Under the pieces are notes generated by a model. That model did no database searches. It was not told the DNA's origin and was given only the letters and a program-made list of their open reading frames with translations. From Thermobifida alba (GTDB taxonomy: Bacteria; Actinomycetota; Actinomycetes; Streptosporangiales; Streptosporangiaceae), in the NCBI RefSeq assembly GCF_023208015.1, contig NZ_CP051627.1, forward strand, positions 620,001-684,000: a stretch of 64,000 bases of DNA, in the 5' to 3' direction. A program made the translations under genes and the position numbers. Positions 48,285-57,804 of this stretch are shown piece by piece (within the stretch, counting starts at the first letter, position 1; every line of letters begins with the position of its first letter).

Positions 48285-49466
48285 TCAGGCGGAGTGGACC
48301 CCGCGCAGCGGACGGAAAAACGCCTGGAGGTCGTCGAGGAACAGCTCCGGCTCCTCCAACGCGGCGAAGTGGCCGCCCCGGCCCTCGACATCGGTCCAGC
48401 GCACGATCGTGTTCGACCGCTCGGCGAAGCGGCGTATCCCGATGTCGTGCGCGAACTGGACGGCCCCGGTCGGCACACCCGAATTCCGGGAGGTCGCCTC
48501 CGGCTCCTCGCGCTGGGCGTAGCCCACGTACGCGGCGGCCCCCGCGCAGGCGGTGAACCAGTACAGGGAGGCGTTGCCGAGCACGAAATCCCAGCCGAGG
48601 ACCTCCTCGGGCAGCGCGTCGAGCGGGTGGGTCCAGGCGCGCAGCTTGTCGACGATCCACGCGAGCTGGGCGACCGGACTGTCGGCGGCCATCACGCCGA
48701 TGAGGCCGGGGCGGGTGGACTGCACGGCGATGTAACCGAACCCCGAGCGCATGAACTCGCCGATACGGCGCATCCGGTCCTGCTCCAGCGGGGTGAGGGA
48801 GGCCAGGGCCTCCTCGTCCATCTCGCCGGCGAAGTCGCCCAGCGCGCCGTTGACGTGCACCCCGATCACCCGGTCGGCGGCGAGCCGGCCGACCTGCGGG
48901 GCGATCGCGGCACCGAGGTCGCCGCCCTGGACGGCGAAACGCCGGTAACCGAGCCGGTCCATGAGAGTGATCCAGGCCGAGGCGATCCGCGTGAAGGTCC
49001 AGCCGGTGCCGTGCAGGGGCGTGGAGAACACGAACCCGGGCAGCGAGGGGATCACCACGTCGAAGGCGTCCGCGGCGGTGCCGCCGTGGGCCTCGGGGTC
49101 GGTCAACGGACCGATCAGGTCGACGAACTCCAGGAACGAACCCGGCCAGCCGTGGGTCAGCAGCAGGGGGAGCGCGCCGGGAACGGCGGAGCGGACGTGG
49201 ACGAAGTGGATGGTCTGCCCGTCGATGTCGGTGGTGTGGTGCGGCAGGCGGTTCAGCCGGGCCTCGAAGGCGCGCCAGTCGAACCCCTCCCACGCCTCGA
49301 CCAGGCGGCGCAGGTACGCCACGGGGACACCGGTGTCCCAGTCGTCGCCCGGCAGCGGCTGCGGGAACCGGGCCGACCGCAGCCGGGAGCGCAGGTCGGC
49401 CAGGGACTCCTCGGGGATCTCGATGCGGAAGGGCGAGACGGTCGGACTGCTGTGCGAAGTGGCCAT
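48285..49466 (-). CDS. Epoxide hydrolase (microsomal-type, EHN domain)
   Basis: The 393-residue enzyme has the N-terminal EHN segment (FRIEIPEESLADLRSRLRSA) followed by an alpha/beta-hydrolase core. HGWPGS at 105-110 forms the oxyanion side, the nucleophile Asp183 is in QGGDLGA, and the base His366 is in GRGGHFAALEEP. It would open epoxides to diols through an enzyme ester. The ATG at 49466 begins the EHN domain; upstream sequence in frame is shadow. It is not obviously operonic with its neighbours. Confidence 0.9.
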   Translation of the reverse strand: MATSHSSPTVSPFRIEIPEESLADLRSRLRSARFPQPLPGDDWDTGVPVAYLRRLVEAWEGFDWRAFEARLNRLPHHTTDIDGQTIHFVHVRSAVPGALPLLLTHGWPGSFLEFVDLIGPLTDPEAHGGTAADAFDVVIPSLPGFVFSTPLHGTGWTFTRIASAWITLMDRLGYRRFAVQGGDLGAAIAPQVGRLAADRVIGVHVNGALGDFAGEMDEEALASLTPLEQDRMRRIGEFMRSGFGYIAVQSTRPGLIGVMAADSPVAQLAWIVDKLRAWTHPLDALPEEVLGWDFVLGNASLYWFTACAGAAAYVGYAQREEPEATSRNSGVPTGAVQFAHDIGIRRFAERSNTIVRWTDVEGRGGHFAALEEPELFLDDLQAFFRPLRGVHSA

Positions 49467-49746
49467 GCCCCCGCTTTTCCAGGGGTGGCGGCGGTGTCCC
49501 GCCGGCAATCGCCGGAGGTTACGGAAGTTTGGCGACCACCCCGCCACTGCCGGCCGCGCTGTGGCGGGGCGTGCGGCACCGGGCGGGAGCTGCCCGGGAC
49601 GGAGCCGGGGGAGGAGATCCGGGCGTGACGGTCGGCCCGTGGGGCCCGCGGGGAGCGGCCGCCCCCGGTGGGCGCCGGACACCCTCTTCCGGTCTTTCGG
49701 CGCCGGTGTGCTCCCCGCACCGGACGGCCGGGCGGACAGCCCGGCC

Positions 49747-50676
49747 TCAGCCCTGCTCCGCCAGGCCGGCGGGACCGCCGTTGAGCCGGACGACGTCGGC
49801 CGCCGCACGGGCGAACGCCGCCACGCGGGCGGTCGCCCCCTGGGCGCGCCACACCAGCGCCACCTCGGTGGGCGGCGCGTCGGGCAGGGGAACGTAGACG
49901 ATGTCGGGACGGCCGTAATAGCGGGCCACGGACGCGGCCACCGGAGAGATTCCGTGCCCGGCGGCGATGTGCGCCAGCAGTTCCTGGAAGGTGGCCACGG
50001 CCGGGCCGCGTTCCACGGGAACCCCGCTGGGCGTGGTCGGCGGGACGTGGAAGTCCCACCAGTAGGCGGGAGCCGGTGAGGCCACGGCGAAGACCCGGTC
50101 GCGGGCCAGGTCCTCCAGGCTGGCCTGCTCCCGTCGGGCGAAGGGGTGGGAGGCGCCCACCGCGAGCACGCGGGGCTCGCGGACCACGACCGGGCCGACC
50201 ACCAGGTCCGGCTCCTCCACCGGCAGCCGGGTGAAGACGAGGTCGACCTCTCCGCGGCGCAGCGGCCCGAGCGGATCGGCGAAGTGCGTCTCCACCATCA
50301 GCACCTCGCATCCGGGATGGCGGTCGTGGAAGGCGGACAGGATCCGCGGGGTCAACTCGTTGGCCGCCGAACCGAGGAAGCCGACGCGCAGCACGCCCTC
50401 GACGCCGCGCGCGGCGTCGCGCGCCCGGCGCACCACCTCGTGCAGTCGGCTGTGGACGGGCACCAGCTCCTCGTGGAGCTGCCCGCCCAGCGGGGTCAGT
50501 TCGACACGCCGACTGGAGCGGACGAACAGCGCCGCGCCGATACGGCGCTCCAGGGCCCGCACGAGCTGGCTGATACGGGGCTGGGAAATCCGCAGCCGCT
50601 CGGCGGCCCGCCCGAAATGCGCCTCCTCGGCGACGGCGAGAAACGCCTCGATCTCACGCAGGTCCAGCACCGCCAC
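49747..50676 (-). CDS. LysR-family transcriptional regulator
   Basis: The 309-residue LTTR has an N-terminal winged HTH (LAVAEEAHFGRAAERLRISQ followed by PRISQLVRALE) and a periplasmic-binding-like effector domain with GLFRRGEV-like and VAVSPAPAYWW-like segments. It diverges from an MFS exporter 128 bases away and probably activates it on binding an inducer. No clear T-N11-A palindrome was picked out by eye in the gap. Confidence 0.9.
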   Translation of the reverse strand: MAVLDLREIEAFLAVAEEAHFGRAAERLRISQPRISQLVRALERRIGAALFVRSSRRVELTPLGGQLHEELVPVHSRLHEVVRRARDAARGVEGVLRVGFLGSAANELTPRILSAFHDRHPGCEVLMVETHFADPLGPLRRGEVDLVFTRLPVEEPDLVVGPVVVREPRVLAVGASHPFARREQASLEDLARDRVFAVASPAPAYWWDFHVPPTTPSGVPVERGPAVATFQELLAHIAAGHGISPVAASVARYYGRPDIVYVPLPDAPPTEVALVWRAQGATARVAAFARAAADVVRLNGGPAGLAEQG

Positions 50677-50804
50677 CCCGATGATGAGCGGGACTTCTCG
50701 CTGCTTTCACGATCCGCCATTGTTCCACACCGAAAGGGCCGACACCGTGGAGAAGGCCCTGCGGCCATTCTTGTGAGGTCTTTTCCACGAAAGGACGCAT
50801 TCCT

Positions 50805-52277
50805 GTGGCTGAAGCAGCCTCTTTTCCCGCGGCCGATTCCGCCGCGGCCGTCCGGTCGGGGGGAACAGGGCGGCCCGCCCGCCGGCGGTGGCTCCTGCTC
50901 GCCGTCATGGCCGCCACGTTCGTCGCGATCATGGACTCGTTCATCGTCAACGTCGCCCTGCCGTCGATCCGCGCCGACCTGGACGCCAGTTACGCCCAGA
51001 CCGAACTCGCCGTCGCCGGATACGTCCTCGTGTACGGGCTGCTGCTGGTCACGGGAGGACGCCTGGGCGACCTGTTCGGCTACCGGGGCGTGTTCCTGGC
51101 GGGGCTGGCGCTGTTCACCGCGGCCTCGCTGGCGTGCGGACTGGCGCCCACCCCGGAGTTCCTCGTCGCCGCCCGCGTCGTGCAGGCCGCCGGCGCGGCC
51201 CTGTTCTACCCGCAGGTGCTGTCGGTGCTGCAGACCGCGTTCACCGGAAGCGCCCGCACCCGCGCCTTCTCGGTCTTCGGCGCCACCATCGGCCTGGCCT
51301 CCGTCGCCGGTCAGCTCGTCGGCGGGGCACTGGTCAGCGCGGACCTGTTCGGCCTGTCCTGGCGGCCGATCTTCCTGATCAACATCCCCGTCGGCGTGGC
51401 CACGCTCCTCCTCGCCGCCGCGGTCCTGCCCGCCGCGCGCGCGGCCGCGCGTCCCGGCCTCGACCTGTGCGGCGTCGCGCTGCTCAGCGCCGCGCTGCTG
51501 CTGGTGTCCGTTCCCCTGGTGCAGGGGCAGGCAGCGGGGTGGCCGCTGTGGGCCTGGGGCATGCTGCTCCTGGCCGTCCCGGGGTTCGTCTCCTTCGCCG
51601 TCTGGGAGCGCCGACTGGCCGGGGCCGGCGGTCTCCCCCTGCTGCCCCCGTCGCTGTTCCGGCTGCCGGGTTTCACCGCGGGAACCGTCCTCGCGCTGGT
51701 GTTCTTCGCGGGAAACGCCGGACTGTTCTTCGTGCTGACCCTGCACCTGCAGGGCGGCATGGGGTACTCGCCGCTGGCCGCGGGGCTGACCTTCACCCCG
51801 CTCGCGGTGGCTTTCGTCGCCGCCTCGCTGCTGGCGCCCAGGATCCAGGAACGCGTCGGCCCGCGGGTGCTGGTCCTCGGCTACGCCGTCAACGCCGCGG
51901 GAACCCTGATGCTGCTGGGATGCGCGCTGGCCTTCGACGCCGGCCTCAGCGGCTGGATCATGGCACCGGCGCTGGCGGCCGTCGGCTTCGGCGAAGGGCT
52001 CGGGGTGAGTCCGCTGTTCGGCGCGGTCCTCGCCCACGTGCCGCGGTCCGACGCCGGAGCGGCCTCCGGCGTGGTGGAGACCACGACGCAGATCGGCATG
52101 TCCTTCGGCGTCACCGTGCTGGGCCTGGTCTTCGCGGTCGGCCTGGAAGCCGGCGCGGGACCGGCCGCCTCCGCCACCGCCTTCACCGCCGCGCTCGTCG
52201 GCAACCTGGTCCTCGCCGCCGCCGCGCTCGCGCTCGCCCCCGCCGTGCTCCGCGGCCGACGGGCGGCCACCGGGTGA
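50805..52277 (+). CDS. MFS transporter, DHA2 family
   Basis: The 490-residue protein has 14 likely membrane segments, beginning with VMAATFVAIMDSFIVNVALP, and motif A GGRLGDLFGYRGVF. It would export drugs or metabolites by proton antiport. The GTG at 50805 follows GAAAGGACG. It is divergent from a LysR regulator. The sequence is much more GC-rich than the island's MFS gene and is only distantly similar, so the two are not recent copies. Confidence 0.9.
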   Translation: MAEAASFPAADSAAAVRSGGTGRPARRRWLLLAVMAATFVAIMDSFIVNVALPSIRADLDASYAQTELAVAGYVLVYGLLLVTGGRLGDLFGYRGVFLAGLALFTAASLACGLAPTPEFLVAARVVQAAGAALFYPQVLSVLQTAFTGSARTRAFSVFGATIGLASVAGQLVGGALVSADLFGLSWRPIFLINIPVGVATLLLAAAVLPAARAAARPGLDLCGVALLSAALLLVSVPLVQGQAAGWPLWAWGMLLLAVPGFVSFAVWERRLAGAGGLPLLPPSLFRLPGFTAGTVLALVFFAGNAGLFFVLTLHLQGGMGYSPLAAGLTFTPLAVAFVAASLLAPRIQERVGPRVLVLGYAVNAAGTLMLLGCALAFDAGLSGWIMAPALAAVGFGEGLGVSPLFGAVLAHVPRSDAGAASGVVETTTQIGMSFGVTVLGLVFAVGLEAGAGPAASATAFTAALVGNLVLAAAALALAPAVLRGRRAATG

Positions 52278-52292
52278 CCGGGGTGCGGCCCC

Positions 52293-52685
52293 CTACCCCG
52301 GGAACGGTTCGGGGCCGCGGGGCCGTCGGCGGGCCGTCCAGCCGCCGTCAGCCGCCGGGCTCTCGACCGGTCCGGGGGGAAGGGAGGAGGAGAAGCACAC
52401 GAGTCCGGCCAGTCCGGAAAGGAGCGCGGTGAGGCCCCACCGCCACTCCTCCGTCCAGGCCCACGCGCACAGCATCGCCACAGTCGAGGCCATGAACAGC
52501 ATGGACGCCCACCAGCAGGGCCCCTGGGGGCGCGGTTCGGGGGTCTCGGACCGGTTGAGGAGGGCCGCCGCCCGGTCCGCGTCGGCCTGGGTGACGGGGT
52601 TGCCGTCCGACCGCACCACGGTCAGCATCGTCGGCCGGCCCTCGAACGCGGGGTGGACGGTCACCTGCCAGAGCAGTGGGTCCAT
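52293..52685 (-). CDS. Hypothetical membrane protein (two TM)
   Basis: The 130-residue product has a soluble N-terminal half (LLWQVTVHPAFEGRPTMLTV) and two hydrophobic segments (WASMLFMASTVAMLCAWAW and GLTALLSGLAGLVCFSSSL). It ends with a basic Pro-rich tail. The ATG at 52685 has GGGAGA upstream; an ATG at 52697 is an alternative. No family is recognised. It is convergent with the MFS gene. Confidence 0.6.
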   Translation of the reverse strand: MDPLLWQVTVHPAFEGRPTMLTVVRSDGNPVTQADADRAAALLNRSETPEPRPQGPCWWASMLFMASTVAMLCAWAWTEEWRWGLTALLSGLAGLVCFSSSLPPGPVESPAADGGWTARRRPRGPEPFPG

Positions 52686-52697
52686 GACGTCTCCCAT

Positions 52698-53012
52698 GAG
52701 GGTGTTGCGGGTGTGCCCCCGTCGACCGGTCACCGGGGCGGCGAGGAGTGCGGTCCTCCCGCCACCGGAACCAGTCAACACGTCTAGTGGTGTATTCCCT
52801 ACTCTCAGTACATATAACCTCTCCGGAGGGTGTGGCGCATCCGTATTCGTGCCCCGGTGCTCTTGTCTTCGGTGTCATCGGGGCCGTCGGGGACGGTCCG
52901 GGAGACAGGTCCGCCGAAGTTTTTCCCGGACCGGTGTCGATCGGGGCGGTGCCCGTTCGACGCAGGGGGTAGAGGGACACGGACAGCGGTTCCCCCGACA
53001 CCGGGAGAGACG
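52698..53012. other. Intergenic region upstream of the YCII gene
   Basis: About 315 bases with no gene. It contains an A+T-rich island with TATAAC at 52813-52818 that could be a -10 element, but no convincing -35 at the right distance on either strand. Confidence 0.4.
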
Positions 53013-53435
53013 ATGAAGTACATGCTCATCATGCGCGCCACCGACGAGGCCGTGCAGGCGTCCAAGGAGCGGGACTTCGAAGAGGTCATCAACGAGATGG
53101 GCGCCTACAACGAGGCGATGGTCAAGGCGGGCGTGCTGCTGGCCGGGGAGGGCCTGGCCGACGCGGCCGAGGGGGCCGTCGTCGACTTCGACGCCGAGGA
53201 GCCCCTGGTCACCGACGGGCCCTACGGCGAGACCCACGAGCTGTTCAACGGCTTCTGGATCATCCAGGCTGCCAGCCGGGAGGAGGCCGTGGAGTGGGCG
53301 AAGCGCGCCCCGCTGGGCCCCGGCACCAAGCTGGAGGTGCGGCGGGTCAACGAGATGGAGGACTTCGCCGACTACGCCGACAACGAGTACATCAAGAAGG
53401 AAGCCGGGTGGCGCCAGGAACTCAGCCCCCGGTGA
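53013..53435 (+). CDS. YCII-domain (DGPF) protein
   Basis: The 140-residue protein starts MKYMLIMRATDEAVQAS and contains the YCII-related signature VTDGPYGETHELFNGFWII. From memory such proteins are often encoded beside ECF sigma factors, but none is seen here. The reaction is unknown; the dimeric ferredoxin-like fold may have a His-Asp active site. The ATG follows GGGAGAGA. The C-terminal 30 residues (DYADNEYIKKEAGW) extend beyond the core domain. Confidence 0.82.
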   Translation: MKYMLIMRATDEAVQASKERDFEEVINEMGAYNEAMVKAGVLLAGEGLADAAEGAVVDFDAEEPLVTDGPYGETHELFNGFWIIQAASREEAVEWAKRAPLGPGTKLEVRRVNEMEDFADYADNEYIKKEAGWRQELSPR

Positions 53436-53721
53436 CCGGGACGGCGGTCTCCGGACAACCGACGTCGGCCACGGACCCGGGCCCGGTCACCTCCTGAACC
53501 ACCCCGCAGCCCGTGGTCGGCGGCGGGCCGCGGACCGCCGGTCGGACCACTCGGTGGCCTCCCGGGGGTTTCCGTGCTGCGGTGGAGGGCCACCGAGCCC
53601 GAAGGAGAACAGAGGAGGCCGGGGACACACCCGCGGTCGGGAAGAGGCCGACACCGGGCCCGCGGCGGTCGGCACGGGAAGGAGCACCGCAGGCGCCGAC
53701 ACGGCGCGGCTGGAAGGGGCG

Positions 53722-54000
53722 GTGAGTGAGGAGCGCCCACCGGAGCAGCGTGACGCCCACGAGACCAGGGTCGGTGTCTACGCCACCCGCACCCAGGTGG
53801 AGCAGGTGGTGGAACGTATCGCGCTGCTGCTGCGCCCCGATCCCGAGCACCGGGGGCCCTGCAGGGTCCCCTGGGGGATCTCCGGCTTCGACGGGGACAC
53901 TCTGATCGACGGACACGACGACCCCATGACCCTCCGGGAGTTCTACTCCGAACTGGTCGAGCAGTACCGGGTGGAGCGGAACGAGGGGCGCGCTGACGGC
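53722..54000 (+). pseudogene. Possible small gene or remnant ahead of the AlkZ-like gene
   Basis: From a GTG at 53722 about 90 codons read like a real soluble protein: TRTQVEQVVERIALLLRPDP, then PWGISGFDGDTLIDGHDDPM and REFYSELVEQYRVERNEGRA. After about 54000 the same frame turns into Arg/Pro-rich shadow and stays open into the next gene. So a stop appears to have been lost or the end is frameshifted. No family is recognised. Confidence 0.4.
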
Positions 54001-54417
54001 CTGTACGGGCTCCTCCGCCCCGGTCCGGCGCCGGTCGCCCGCCACCGGAACCGGTCCGGGGTGCCGGCGCCGAGGAGCTTCCGGAGTCCCCGGGAGCCTC
54101 CGTGCTGCCCGGTGGGGCCCGCCCCCAGGCTGATCGAGCCTCGACGTCTCCTGCGTCCTGACCGGCCGACCCCGTCCGGACGCGCACGCCGGGCCCCCGC
54201 GTCACACGCACGGGCCGACACCGCGGCCGAGAGCCCGTCGGCCGCCCCTCCCGCCACGGCCCCACCGCCGTCCCCACGGCGCGGGTCCCCTCCGGAGGGC
54301 CGGACGGGCCGGGCCCGTCCGGCCGGGCACGGCTCCCCCGGAGTGTCAGAGCGCGGTTGTAGGGTGAGCCGCCCACAGAACACGCGAACCCCGATCCCGT
54401 CCAAGGGGGATGACGAC

Positions 54418-55530
54418 GTGAAGGTCACCCGGGACCAGGTCCTCGCCTGGCGGTTGCGGAGGCAGTTCGTCGACCCGCGCGGCGACGCGGCGGCCGCCGA
54501 GGTCATCGGCCGGCTGTGCGGCGTACAGGCGCAGGTCGCCTCCGCCGCGGAGACAGCCGTGGGGGCCAGGCAGCGCACCCCCGCGACAGCGGGGATCGGG
54601 CGGGGGCTCGCCGACGGCTCGCTGCTGCGGATCTGGGCGATGCGCGGCACCCTGCACCTGCTCCGCTCCGCCGAAGCCCCCGCCTACCTGTCGCTGATCG
54701 CCGCGGCGCGCACCTGGACCAAGCCCGTGTGGCAGCGGCACTTCGGCGCGACACCGCAGGACGTGGCCGCACTCGCCGACGCGGTCACCGAGATCCTGGA
54801 CGGCCGCGCGCTCACCCGGGAGGAGCTGGTCGCCGAACTCCTCGCCGACCGCAGGTTCCACGGCATGGCGGAACAGCTGCGGTCCGGGTGGGGAGCGCTG
54901 CTCAAACCGCTGGCGTGGCAGGGGGTGCTGTGCCACGCGCCGGGCCAGGGCAGCAGGACCGTCTTCGCCCGGCCCGCCGACCTGGTCCCCCACTGGAGGG
55001 GACTGCCCGAACCGGACGCGGCCGCGCCGGTCGTGATCGCCGCCTACCTGGGCGCCCACGGCCCGGCGACCCCGGAGGCGTTCGACGCGTGGCTGACCCG
55101 CAACAGCCTGCGCAAGACGCTCCTGCGCCGATGGTTCGAGGACATGGGGGAGCACCTGACCCGGGTCGAGGCGGACGGCCGGTCCGCCTACCTGCTGGCC
55201 GAGCACGCCGACGAACTGGCCGACGGCACACCGAGCCGGTCGGTGCGCCTGCTCGGCGCGTTCGACCAGTACGTCCTCGGCCCCGGCACCAAGGACACCT
55301 GGATCCTGCCCGCCGAACACCGGAGCAGGGTGAGCCGGCGAGCCGGGTGGATCTCCCCGGTCGTCGTCGTGGGCGGCCGCATCCGCGGGGTCTGGGAACT
55401 CGCCGACGACGAGGTGGTCGTCTCGCTGTTCCCCGGCGCCGAACCGCCGCCGGAAGAGGAGCTGGCGGCCGAGGCCGCGCACCTCGCTCGGATCAGCGGG
55501 CGCGACGGACTGCGCGTCAGGACGGCCTAG
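54418..55530 (+). CDS. AlkZ-like winged-helix DNA glycosylase (HTH_42 family)
   Basis: The 370-residue protein belongs to the winged-helix family of AlkZ/YcaQ, DNA glycosylases that remove bulky or cross-linking N-alkyl adducts. The catalytic QxQ motif is Gln37 and Gln39 (CGVQAQVASAAETAV). Further landmarks are WAMRGTLHLL and GAFDQYVLGPGTKD. In antibiotic producers such genes protect against self-made genotoxins, but no biosynthetic cluster is seen here. AAGGGGGA at 54403-54410 supports the GTG at 54418; the frame is open far upstream, but that part is unlikely to be the same protein. Confidence 0.82.
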   Translation: MKVTRDQVLAWRLRRQFVDPRGDAAAAEVIGRLCGVQAQVASAAETAVGARQRTPATAGIGRGLADGSLLRIWAMRGTLHLLRSAEAPAYLSLIAAARTWTKPVWQRHFGATPQDVAALADAVTEILDGRALTREELVAELLADRRFHGMAEQLRSGWGALLKPLAWQGVLCHAPGQGSRTVFARPADLVPHWRGLPEPDAAAPVVIAAYLGAHGPATPEAFDAWLTRNSLRKTLLRRWFEDMGEHLTRVEADGRSAYLLAEHADELADGTPSRSVRLLGAFDQYVLGPGTKDTWILPAEHRSRVSRRAGWISPVVVVGGRIRGVWELADDEVVVSLFPGAEPPPEEELAAEAAHLARISGRDGLRVRTA

Positions 55531-55577
55531 CCCCGACCGCCGGCGGCCGGGCCGGCGACGCCGCGCGTCGGCGCGGA

Positions 55578-55604
55578 GCGTCCGGGACGAGGCGCTCCGG
55601 ACGC
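55578..55604 (+). terminator. 8-bp hairpin after the AlkZ-like gene
   Basis: GCGTCCGG (55578-55585) and CCGGACGC (55597-55604) pair perfectly around an 11-base loop. Confidence 0.45.
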
Positions 55605-55624
55605 GGACGGCCTCTTCCGGGAAA

Positions 55625-55643
55625 CCTGACAGGAGATGTCAGG
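55625..55643 (+). promoter_or_regulatory. Operator-like repeat CCTGACA-N5-TGTCAGG
   Basis: A perfect 7-bp inverted repeat lies 59 bases before the SDR start at 55703. The regulator is unknown and no regulator gene adjoins. Confidence 0.5.
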
Positions 55644-55702
55644 GACCGGAGGCAGTATCGCGGGCGACCGTACGGAACGGGCACCCGGAAAGGGGACGCG
55701 GC

Positions 55703-56629
55703 ATGGACGCAGACAGGACACCGGCGCTTCGGGGGAAGGTCGCCCTGGTGGCGGGGGCCACCCGGGGCGCGGGCCGGGGGATCGCGGTGGAACTCGGCGC
55801 GGCCGGGGCCACCGTCTACGTGACCGGGCGCAGCACCCGCGCACGACGCTCGGAGTACAACCGGCCCGAGACCATCGAGGACACCGCGGACCTGGTCACC
55901 GCCGCGGGCGGCCGGGGCATCGCGGTGCCCACCGACCACCTGGTGTCCGACCAGGTCCGCGCCCTGGTGCGGCGCATCGACGAGGAGCAGGGGCGGCTCG
56001 ACGTCCTGGTCAACGACATCTGGGGCGGCGAACTGCTCTTCGAGTGGGACGCTCCCGTGTGGGAGCACAACCTGGACAACGGGCTGCGGATGCTGCGGCT
56101 GGGCGTGGACACCCACGCCATCACCAGCCACCACGCCCTGCCGCTGCTGCTGCGCCGCCCCGGCGGACTGGTGGTGGAGGTGACCGACGGCACCGCCGAG
56201 TACAACGGCGCCCACTACCGCAGCTCGTTCTTCTACGACCTGGTCAAGACGGCCGTGCTGCGCATGGCCTTCGCCCTGTCCCGCGAGGTGGGGCCGCGCG
56301 GCGCCACCTCGGTGGCGCTCACCCCCGGGTGGCTGCGCTCCGAGCTCATGCTGGACATCTACGGGGTCACCGAGGAGAACTGGCGGGACGCGCTGGAGCG
56401 GGAACCGCACTTCTGCATCTCCGAGACCCCGCGCTACGTCGGACGCGCGGTCGCCGCCCTGGCCGCCGACCCCGACGTCGCCCGCTGGAACGGGGCCTCC
56501 CTGTCCAGCGGGCAGCTCGCGCAGGTCTACGGCTTCACCGACCTGGACGGCAGCCGCCCCGACTCCTGGCGCTACCTCGTCGAGGTCCAGGACGCCGGGA
56601 AACCCGCCGACCCGACCGGATACCGCTGA
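55703..56629 (+). CDS. Short-chain dehydrogenase/reductase family protein
   Basis: The 308-residue protein has an NADP-binding GATRGAGRGIAVE motif. An unusual strand-4 motif NDIWGG replaces the common NNAG, and the catalytic pair appears as FFYDLVKTAV (Tyr-x3-Lys). The C-terminal 50 residues, ending in DSWRYLVEVQDAG, are longer than in most SDRs. From memory this long SDR group with NDIWGG is widespread in actinobacteria; its substrate is unknown. GGAAAGGGG upstream supports the ATG. Confidence 0.87.
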   Translation: MDADRTPALRGKVALVAGATRGAGRGIAVELGAAGATVYVTGRSTRARRSEYNRPETIEDTADLVTAAGGRGIAVPTDHLVSDQVRALVRRIDEEQGRLDVLVNDIWGGELLFEWDAPVWEHNLDNGLRMLRLGVDTHAITSHHALPLLLRRPGGLVVEVTDGTAEYNGAHYRSSFFYDLVKTAVLRMAFALSREVGPRGATSVALTPGWLRSELMLDIYGVTEENWRDALEREPHFCISETPRYVGRAVAALAADPDVARWNGASLSSGQLAQVYGFTDLDGSRPDSWRYLVEVQDAGKPADPTGYR

Positions 56630-56749
56630 GGAACCGGTCCCGGCCGGCCCCCGCACCCCATGCCCGGTTGCCCCCTTTTTGTCCTTTCTGTGAGGTGGGT
56701 GGTGGCGCGCCTTGCCGACCGATGACCGAGGGTGGGCTGTCATGGAGAC

Positions 56750-57724
56750 ATGCGCTACACCCTTCTGGGCAGGACAGGTCTGGAGGTCTCCCGGATCGCC
56801 TTCGGGACCGGGCAGTTCGGTACGGACCGGGGGGTCTTCGACGAACGCGACGCGGTGCGCGCCGTCCACCGCGCCCGCGAACTCGGCGTGAACCTCTTCG
56901 ACACCGCGCAGGTCTACGGCGCCGGATACGCGGAGCGGGTGCTGGGCGCGGCGCTGCGCGACGAACTCCGCCGCGACCGGGACGGCCTGGTGATCGCCGC
57001 CAAGGGCGGGCTCACCGCCAACCCCGGCCGCCCGCGCGACTCCCGGCCCACCTGGCTGCGCCAGGACGCCGAGGGCGCCCTGCGCGCCCTCGGCGTCGAC
57101 CACCTCGACCTCTACCAGGTGCACTGGCCCGACCCGGCGACCCCGGCCGAGGCGGTCGCCGAGGTCCTGCAGGAGCTGGTCGACGAGGGCAAGGTCCGCT
57201 ACGTCGGCGTGGCCGACTACGGCGCCGAGGAGCTGGCCGCCCTCGACGCGGTCCGTCCGGTCGACACCGCGCAGTCGCCGTACCACCTGTTCCGCCGCGG
57301 CATCGAGGAGGAGCTCCTGCCCTACGCCCGCGAACACGGCATCGGGACGCTGGTCCACAGCCCGCTGGCCGGCGGGCTGCTCACCGGCCGCCTCACCGCG
57401 GACACCGTGTTCGCGCCCGGCGACTGGCGGGCGCACTCCCCGGCGTTCCACGGTGAGGCGCTGCGCCGCAACCTCGCGCTCGTCGACCGGTTGGCGGACC
57501 TGGCGGGCGCCGGCGGCCTCACGGTCGGCCAACTGGCGATCGCGTGGGTGCTGGCGCAGCCCGGCGTGCACGCGGCGGTCGTGGGGGTGCACAGCCTCCA
57601 CACCATCGACCGCTGCCTCGCCGCGGCGGAGGCCCGCCTCAGCGCCGAGGACCTCGCCGCGGTCGACCGGATCGCCGCCGACGCGGTGCCGGTCGGGGGC
57701 GCCACCCCCGAGACCGTCGCCTGA
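56750..57724 (+). CDS. Aldo/keto reductase
   Basis: The 324-residue TIM-barrel oxidoreductase has the complete catalytic tetrad Asp51, Tyr56 (DTAQVYGAGYAE), Lys85 (IAAKGG) and His125 (YQVHWPD). It would reduce a carbonyl compound with NADPH. No good ribosome site lies before the ATG at 56750, and an upstream in-frame ATG exists at 56732. A leaderless transcript is possible. It follows the SDR gene by 120 bases on the same strand. Confidence 0.9.
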   Translation: MRYTLLGRTGLEVSRIAFGTGQFGTDRGVFDERDAVRAVHRARELGVNLFDTAQVYGAGYAERVLGAALRDELRRDRDGLVIAAKGGLTANPGRPRDSRPTWLRQDAEGALRALGVDHLDLYQVHWPDPATPAEAVAEVLQELVDEGKVRYVGVADYGAEELAALDAVRPVDTAQSPYHLFRRGIEEELLPYAREHGIGTLVHSPLAGGLLTGRLTADTVFAPGDWRAHSPAFHGEALRRNLALVDRLADLAGAGGLTVGQLAIAWVLAQPGVHAAVVGVHSLHTIDRCLAAAEARLSAEDLAAVDRIAADAVPVGGATPETVA

Positions 57725-57804
57725 CCTCCTCGCGGAGCAGGCGCCGGGGAACCGCCCCGGCGGACGTCCCCCGGCCGTGAGCCCGGCAGCGGAGGCCCGG
57801 ACGG

